Program-made: the position numbers and the translations under genes
The notes under the pieces: model-generated
What the model was told of the DNA's origin: nothing
What the model saw: the letters and a program-made list of their open reading frames with translations, nothing else
Database searches by the model: none
Shown: positions 56,960-64,000 of the stretch, piece by piece
Layout of the letters: each line of letters starts with the position of its first letter
Position numbering within the stretch: position 1 is the stretch's first letter
Source: Xiphophorus maculatus
Lineage: Eukaryota > Chordata > Actinopteri > Cyprinodontiformes > Poeciliidae
Assembly (NCBI RefSeq): GCF_002775205.1
Contig: NC_036457.1
Coordinates: forward strand, 5,224,024-5,288,023
Reading direction: 5' to 3'
Length of the DNA: 64,000 nucleotides

Positions 56960-59900
56960 AGCTTTGACCCGATGTTTAGTTCTGGTCGGACAATTTTCTA
57001 AAAGTCCAAACCGACTTCCTGGGCAGGACGGCTTTAATCCGGCCCCGGGTTGCCAGGTCCGACAGAAACCCGGAATAACTGTGTTACTACACGGCCAGCC
57101 TGCTGATTCAGAGATCATAAAGGTGTTATTAAATATTAATGTTATTTTCAGTCATAATCAATTACTTAACACTGAAATATTTAAATTACATCCCATCTAT
57201 AAGCTGTTAAATGAGCTGAGCTGCCTTCACTTCAGAACTTATATCCTACCAGTTCGTGTGTAGCGGTGGGGAAACTCATGGCCTTCATGCTGTCTAATTC
57301 AGCTCAGCGCTCTACTCCTCCTATGAAGTGTGGACTCAGTCAAAGTCACATCAGGGTTCAGAATTGGGACAGAAATCCACATCCAAAATGGCGGACTGGT
57401 CACTGTTTAGCATCCTGCTGCTGAAAAGTACAACTACAACAAAACAGATTATTTTAAATGTACAGTAAAGGTATTTCTGCTGGAGGTATTTGTTGAGATA
57501 TATTTAAATTTCATGTCTCATTTAATTTATTCCTCCTACAATTGATGGAGATATATAGATGTTAGTTGTAATATATAAAGGTCTTGTTTATGTCATTTAA
57601 TTAGCTCTACATCCTTAAGAAAATGAAAAATTAATAAATAAAGACTTTGTGCTATTCTGATTTAGTAAATTATATTAGTTGTGTTACCACCCCCGGGCCA
57701 CTAGAGGCAAACCCAAAAAGATTGGACTAAGAAGCAGGTTTAGAAGTAAACAGAAAGCCACAGAACTTGTTAAAAACTGTAAGCTGCGCTGAAGTAAATA
57801 AAAGAGAGAAGTTCAAAGACATGCCGAGAGTTCAACTTCTTCCTAAAGGTGAAGATATATCACAGATATAAAAAGAAAATAAAAAAGGGAGATCGGGAAT
57901 AATATAAGAAATAGCGCCCCCTTCACTTCCGGAGTGCAATGGTCCCATTTCCAAATAAGGTCTGAGACTGACAGTGGTCCGTCCCGTACCTTCCTGTTTG
58001 CTGCAGCTAGGTCCTTCTCCCTTTAACCGTCAACATGAACGAGGGAGAGGATTGGCACAGAGCACAACACCAGCGGTGGATCCCTGACGCGATCTGGCAA
58101 CCCATGACCCAACCATCGCCGCTTCCTGTTTGCTGGTCGATCATCTGATGATTATTTACAGTTTAAACCGACAGGTGGCTGGAGCGGCCGCAGGTAGAGG
58201 CAGTACTGCACTGCAACATACTAAAAGGTATTTAGTTAATAAACTACTTTAATATTTCAAATTATATCAGACAAAATGCAAAGTTATGCGCAAATCCAAA
58301 AGAGAAAAGTAAAAACAAGAGGAAAAACATTTTACAAATAAAACGAATCAAACCGATACTGACAGAAATACTGCTGCGGTTTGAATGTTGTGTACAAAAC
58401 ACGATTTAATTAGAATATCTACTTTTTTTATTTGTTCCTTGCTTAAATATTCCCAACCTCGTCTTAAACTATTTTAAAGAGACATTTAAAATGTTTAAAA
58501 CTTTGTGTCTTAGAAAATTTACGAAAAATGTTTTTCAGTAGTTAACAGCATTAATACAACCTTATGTCTAATTTTCAAAATCTTTCTAATTATTTTCCTT
58601 CAGAAAACTTAAAACGTATATTTGAAGGCCTGAATTTTCAAAAGCTATTGATTAATTTTTTTTGTTCTGTTTTTGTGGAAATCTGTGAAATTATAACTTT
58701 GCATGAATTTTCCTGAATTCAACAAAAAAAAACTTCATAAAAAATTTTTGTTTCTTATGTAGACGTCATTTGTACGAACATTTAAAGTAAAACAAGTATT
58801 GAGTAAAAAGTAAACGTTGACTTTAACCTTGAAATATAATTTAATAATACATAATTTCATCATCAACCAATAAGATGAATATTTGTTCAAACTTGTTAAA
58901 ATGAGCCCAGATGACTTTACCACAGCTGTTATAAGGATGGAACATTTTTATTAAGTCAACCTAAGGTGATGTAAAAACTTTAGTTGGGGCAACATTTTTT
59001 AAAGTTAGTTTGAACTAATTATTTTTAATTTAATATAATGGCTAAAGACAGTTCAGTCAAGTTAAAGTTATAGCAATAGTTTTGATCGAGTGTTTTGAAC
59101 CTGACAGTTAAAGTTAACTGAGTGAAAGCAACAAGGAACTACCCTGAGTCAAGTTGAGTCAGTAAATATTGTTTTACAGTGAAGTGTATTTAATATCCAC
59201 ATCTTCAGGGGGAGCAGGTAGGAAAGAACATTGAAAAGATGAAGACGTCACTGAACATAAACATACAGATGTTTTTGGGTCCAAATGTTCAGTAAAGTTA
59301 CTCGCTGTGGGGAGAACAGTCAGGAGCGATGCTTGATATTACTGAGGAAAAGTAAACGGTACGCTGCAGTACCTGCGTACTTCCACCTGGTACTACCCGC
59401 CTCTATCATATATATTATAAAGCAGAAACAAGTTTAATAATTTATTTAACTAAAGGCAGCTGCAGCTTTGTGACAGCAGTAAACATGATGAGAACAGCAG
59501 AACAGCTCAGGAATACGGGAATAAACTGACAACCATAAACGCAGGGAGAGGTTTCTGCAACATCGGGACAGTCGTGGCAATCTGGAGGCTGATGACATGA
59601 TCTGGTTCTCCATGTTCACAGCTCGGATGAGCTTTTATCTGCCACTCTGAGACAAACGGCTCTTTGTTTCCTAAGGGAGGAGGACAACAGAAGAGCTTCT
59701 GGCTCAACAAAGAAACATCTAGTTTCAGTTTCAGACTGCGACGTCGGCTTTACAGAAGGAAAGGAGCCAAATTATGAAATGCTCTCTTAATGAGAAATAA
59801 TAACACATCAAATGTATATAGCTCTTTTTAGGACACTCAAAGATCCTTACATTTCTTTTAAAAACAAAACTGATACTAGTATAACTTAATAAAGGAGGAA

Positions 59901-60180
59901 CTCACTGAAAAGTGTATTTCAATAATTACATTTAACAAGTGTAACTTATATATTCACGAATACTTGTGAATATATAAGTTATTCACAAATGAAAACACAA
60001 CATTCCGTTCTCAAGGGCGGGCTATATTTGCACGCCGCACCTTTCAGATTTTTATTCGCCAGAAATACTTGGTAGTTATGAATAATTAACTCTTTCACGA
60101 GCGCCTTTGTGTTTCTTTTGTTTGAGTTAAAGGCTGCGGTTGGAAACAGCGCCCCCTGCGGCCGGTCCTGCCCCGCCCGG
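56960..60180. other. AT-rich intergenic region upstream of snx14
   Basis: No gene recognised. The snx14 promoter should lie near 56800-57000. Between 57100 and 60000 the base composition is AT-rich with short open frames that look random; one of 67 codons at 59507-59710 has no similarity I know. Confidence 0.5.
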
Positions 60181-60183
60181 GAC

Positions 60184-60206
60184 TATAAAGGCAGCGTGTG
60201 ACGTCA
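60184..60206 (+). promoter_or_regulatory. TATA box and cAMP-response element
   Basis: TATAAAG at 60184-60190 followed by a palindromic TGACGTCA at 60199-60206, in a locally GC-rich stretch. The sequence to about 60405 looks like a 5' UTR exon ending in a donor (CCAG|GTAGG). It contains no ATG, and the gene it would serve is not identified. A later open stretch at 61137-61240 has a leader-like LLSFLLLLHCSRA but no ATG. Confidence 0.45.
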
Positions 60207-62154
60207 CGGGGCTGTTTCCCAGGATCGCTGCGGGAGAGGGAAGCTGCTGCTCGGGAAGAGTGTGGAGCAAGCCGCCGGTGGAGGGACACAGTCTACTGGA
60301 GGACAGCCGGCTGAAGCTGCGCGCTTGTTTCTGGGGACTTAAAGACGCGGTTCTACATTCGGTTCGACCCAAACTGAGTTCCGGCAGGTCCGTCCAGAAG
60401 AGCCAGGTAGGAACCGGCGTTAGCACCGGGAAGGTTCTGATCAGTGAGACCGAGCTGTTAGCTAGCTGGCGGGGGCTACACTGCTCAGCATCCCGGTTCC
60501 AGTTCCAGAACCTGTCGGTACCAAACCGACAGCCGAACACCTGATTGTTCTGGATCGATTTGAGCAGAACATTATGACTACCTCCACTTCGCACTGATTG
60601 CCCAGCTTTGTCTCCAGCTGCTCCCACCAAAGTCCATGTAAAAATCAGGGGATTTAAGCCAAGCTGGACCGCGGGAGGAGGTGGGTGTGTGGGGGGCTTG
60701 GTTCATCATGGTGGGGTGGAGCTGGGTCGGAACCGGTCATCCGCCGGGAGCTGGGTCCGAACCGGTCATCCGCGCTGGGAGCACCGAGACACGGGAGGAT
60801 GTGCTCTGTGGTCTGACCCCGGGAACGGGAGCCCTGCTGCGGCCTGCGGGTTGACAGGAGCCGGGGAACCGGGACCAGTTACAAACCGGAACTGCCGCTG
60901 AGCCTGGGAACCAGAACCGGCGGACAGGTCCTGACTGAAACAAAATGCTGTCTCCGATGGGTTCGCCGGTTCTCATGGGTTCGGCTGTGGTTCCGGAGCT
61001 GCAGTGTTGTGGTTTCAGGGTTATATAAGAGCTGTCATTGTTGTGGAGCTGCTGCCATTATCTCTCCTACTGCTCTGCTTTTGTTCTTATGTCTGACGAA
61101 GGCTTTTATTCTGAAATGATCCAACTTCCTGCTAGGTGGAGGCCGCCACACCTGCAACCGCCTCTCACCTGGACAGGACTTTGACTCTGCTCTCCTTCCT
61201 GCTGCTGCTTCACTGCAGCCGGGCGGAAACTTCACCAGGTCCCTCCTCTCCTCCACTCGGCTCCCGACCGGTTCTGGTTGGAATCGGTTGTGGTTCTGGA
61301 CTGGTCCCCTGCTGGTCCTGTTGGTTCTGGACCGGTCCCTGCTGGTCCCAGTCGTGCCTCCAGTTGATCCTGTTGGGCGAACTGGACCGGAGGGAAATCT
61401 GGACCTGAACGGTACGATGAACCAGCCTGGCTTCATGTGATGCTGACCCAGAGCCGGTTCTGGAGGGGAATAGAGCTTAGTCCTGATTGGTCACCTGGGG
61501 ATCATGGATCCACTGGAAGCATGGTGTTACCATGGTAACAGGAATTTCCTACCAGATAAAAATGTAGCAGTACTCGCTAGAAAGTATTCACACCCCAGAA
61601 AGTGACCTTTGACCTGAGACTCTGACCTGGAGAACCCATTAGTCGGAACCGGCTGCATTAGTATTCACACCCTTCCACTAAAATAGTTTGGTGTAGTTTT
61701 ATCACCCAGGGGTCAAAGGTCAGCAGTTCCAGCTGCTAATGCTGCCTGGCTCAGTGGATCCAGATTGGACTGGAGCGGGTTGTGACCCGGTTCTGACCTG
61801 CTGGTGGAGTGCAGACAGTGGTTCTGGTTCTGTCTGCTGCTCCTCATCAGGTTCTGGTAGTTTTTGGTTTTTCAGTTTTGTGATTTTGTTTAAAATGTTT
61901 TCAGTTATTGTTGATCAACCAGCTAATCAACTGCCATATGCAGACTAGCTTAACTTAGCGTAGCTTAGCTTAGGGTCGCGGGGTCAGCGGGTTTAACTGG
62001 ATCTCTGGCTGGGTTTGGGTTCTGCTGGTTAGTTTCACTGATTCTGTAGAGAAATGAAATTTCTGGTTCTGGGAATTCTGGATCGAATGACCCTTAAAAA
62101 TCCGAATCAAATCGCTAAAAGCTGATGGTTCTATTGGTTCTGGACCCGTTCAGG

Positions 62155-62475
62155 TAGGGATGCACCAATTTATTGGCCAGCTGATTTAACAATCACCAAT
62201 TTAACTAATTTTGGAAATCGGTGATTGGCTGATTTTTACATGTGAAGTTGATCTTAAGCACCGAGTTGATCTGCCTCCACAAAGAGATTTAAATCAACTG
62301 CTGTCTTCTTCTGCTCTGTGCCGCCAAGTTTGACTAGCAGACAACAATGACAATAGTCATCTCACTGTTGGCAACTTATCAACTTTCTTGCTACATTTAG
62401 CAACATTTTGGTGTCGGTAGGTCAGGATTCCTAATAGATTGGTGATCGGCCAGAAAACTGCAATCGGTGCAGCCA
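62155..62475. mobile_element. hAT-type MITE
   Basis: Left end TAGGGATGCACCAAT and right end ATCGGTGCAGCCA (imperfect complement), the pattern of common fish hAT MITEs. No coding capacity. Confidence 0.55.
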
Positions 62476-62737
62476 AACATTCAGGTGTTTCAGTCTGATC
62501 GTCCTGATCTCTTGCTGCGGAAGTTGCAGCAGATCATCCGATTGATGGTTCTGATCGGCTCCCGACTCAGAGAGGTTCTGCCTGGTTCTGCTCATACCTG
62601 CAGCGTTCATCCTGCATTTGGGTCACGGTTTGATTCCTCTGGGTTATTTTTGGCCGCTGAGCGTCCCGGACCTTTCCGCTCCGACGCGTTCACATCGGTT
62701 ATGCAACAAGGGCTGCACTGCAGAAAATGGACATGTG

Positions 62738-62990
62738 TTTAGCGTTAGCTTCTGCTGATATTTTATGTATTAAGCGTTAGCTTCTGCTGATATTTTATGT
62801 ATTAAGCGTTAACTTCTGCTGATATTTTATGTATTAAGCGTTAGCTTCTGCTGATATTTTATGTGTTTAGCATTAGCATCTGCTGATATTTTTGTTATGT
62901 GATTTAGCATTAGCTCCTTCTAGGCCTTTATGTTTTTAGCAGTGTAGCATTAGCTTCTGCTCATATTTTTGTGCGTTTCTCATTAGCTTT
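62738..62990. repeat. 32-bp tandem repeat, decaying array
   Basis: GCGTTAGCTTCTGCTGATAT followed by TTTATGTATTAA, clear for four units from 62742 and then increasingly diverged. Confidence 0.85.
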
Positions 62991-63160
62991 GGCTGTCATG
63001 AAAATAAAAAATGTCAGTAAATATGTTTTCAGTGGTGAAATTATGTATGATTTCACACCAAAAATATTTATCAGCAAATTTAGTGTAAAAATGAGCTCTC
63101 TTTCAGGACCACGGTGGCCATCTTGAAAAATGGCTGCCATCTTGAATGTCTTTGTTTTTT

Positions 63161-64000
63161 AGGCCCGAGCAGCAAAGCGCTGCGAAGGCCTATTGTTTCT
63201 GTACTGTTTCTTATTATTAGGCCCGAGCAGCAAAGCGCTGCGAAGGCCTATTGTATCTGTACTGTTTCTTATTAGGCCCGAGCAGCAAAGCGCTGCGAAG
63301 GCCTATTGTTTTCATACTGTTTCTTCTTATTTTTATTATTCTGCCCCCCTCTTTGAGCGCCTTTTTGGGGGCTTTATCATATTCAAAAACTCACCAAACT
63401 TGGCGGAAGCGTCTAGGCGGTTGAAAAATTTTGAATTTTAAGGTCGCCGCAAAAATCGCAAAAAAAATTGCTCAACGGCAGCAACTAGCAATTTTCAACA
63501 GACCCATTGCTATTCACTTACTTCATCGTAGAGACTTGAAATTCGGTACAGTTGTAGAGCTCACTAAGACGCTCAGAATTTACAAGTAATGTCATAGTGC
63601 AACTATCACAGAAAGTCGGCCATTTTGTATTGAACGTCCATTTTTTACCTCGATTTTGACGTTTACAGCCTTCGTATTTGATCGAACTCCTCCTAGGGAT
63701 TTCGATTGATCGGCTTCAAACTCGGTCAGTCTGATCATAAGGCATGTCTGATTTAAAGTTATCAAATTGGTGAGTTTTGGAGCATGTTGAAGGGGGGTTA
63801 CCAGGGGTCAAAGTTCACCTACACGCCATGAAACAAAAACCTCTTATATTTCCTATACAAAAACACATAGAGGGACCAAACTTTCAGTGATTGATCGGCA
63901 TCGGGTGTCCTATAATACCCTGCAGTGAAATTTTTTTTTTACGTAGGCCACGCCCCCTGAGAGCAGGAAGTGTAATGTTTTACTGTGAACAGTCGCTATC
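63161..64000 (+). repeat. Dispersed fish repeat beginning AGGCCCGAGCAGC, runs off the window
   Basis: Three tandem starts (GGCCCGAGCAGCAAAGCGCT at about 63162, 63220 and 63275) precede a long non-coding body containing AAAACTCACCAAACTTGGCG. I recognise it as abundant in fish genomes, but its class is unknown to me. The stretch 61430-62150 before it holds only spacer. Confidence 0.6.

Noticed and set aside
61137-61408. Secreted protein with leader LLSFLLLLHCSRA
   Set aside because: The frame has no ATG, the putative donor is weak and the rest reads as GGTTCTGG-type simple sequence; kept only as a note under the promoter candidate.
1-64000. Retroviral or other capsid/envelope-bearing elements
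   Set aside because: I saw no protease, reverse transcriptase, integrase, capsid or envelope similarity and no long terminal repeats; the mobile DNA is MITEs, SINEs, small Tc1 pieces and one LINE tail.

Overview
The window is nuclear DNA from a teleost fish, probably a percomorph. The evidence is short GT-AG introns, vertebrate gene families in a recognisable order, fish-type tRNA-derived SINEs, hAT, piggyBac and Tc1 remnants, and a tandem pair of asb2 genes of the kind known in fish. Exon boundaries below were read by hand from splice sites, reading phase and remembered family proteins; for every complete model the exon lengths add up to a multiple of three.

Layout: ppp4r4 (minus, 24 coding exons, 1.4-11.3 kb) is divergent from two tandem asb2-type genes (plus, 12.8-16.3 and 19.1-24.1 kb). 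A divergent prima1-like membrane-anchor gene follows (plus, 25.0-25.9 kb), converging on a two-exon cox8-type gene (minus, 27.4-29.2 kb). Then come ubr7 (minus, 30.0-32.1 kb with a 5' exon at 33.5 kb), gon7 (plus, 33.7-36.0 kb, head to head with ubr7) and tmem251/LYSET (minus, 36.2 kb). A gene-free stretch full of repeats (37.6-41.2 kb) leads to nt5e (plus, 41.3-45.5 kb), tail to tail with snx14 (minus, 46.1-56.8 kb). From 57 to 64 kb there is no confident gene: a TATA/CRE promoter candidate at 60.2 kb and several dispersed repeats.

Two synteny blocks meet here. From memory of the human map, ppp4r4-asb2-prima1-cox8-ubr7-gon7-tmem251 matches 14q32 in order and relative strand with some genes missing (OTUB2, DDX24, FAM181A, UNC79, BTBD7), and nt5e-snx14 matches the tail-to-tail pair on 6q14. 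The junction lies in the repeat-rich 37.6-41.2 kb interval.

The genes do not form one pathway. They include a phosphatase-4 regulator, Cullin-5 substrate receptors, an acetylcholinesterase anchor, a respiratory-chain subunit, an N-recognin-like protein, a tRNA-modification (KEOPS) subunit, a lysosomal-enzyme sorting factor, the AMP ecto-nucleotidase and an endolysosomal/ER sorting nexin. The most striking non-genic feature is the number of minisatellites (11 to 52 bp units) in introns and even exons. One in snx14 intron 5 is a tandem array of CTCF-consensus-like sites, and another duplicates an snx14 splice donor six times.
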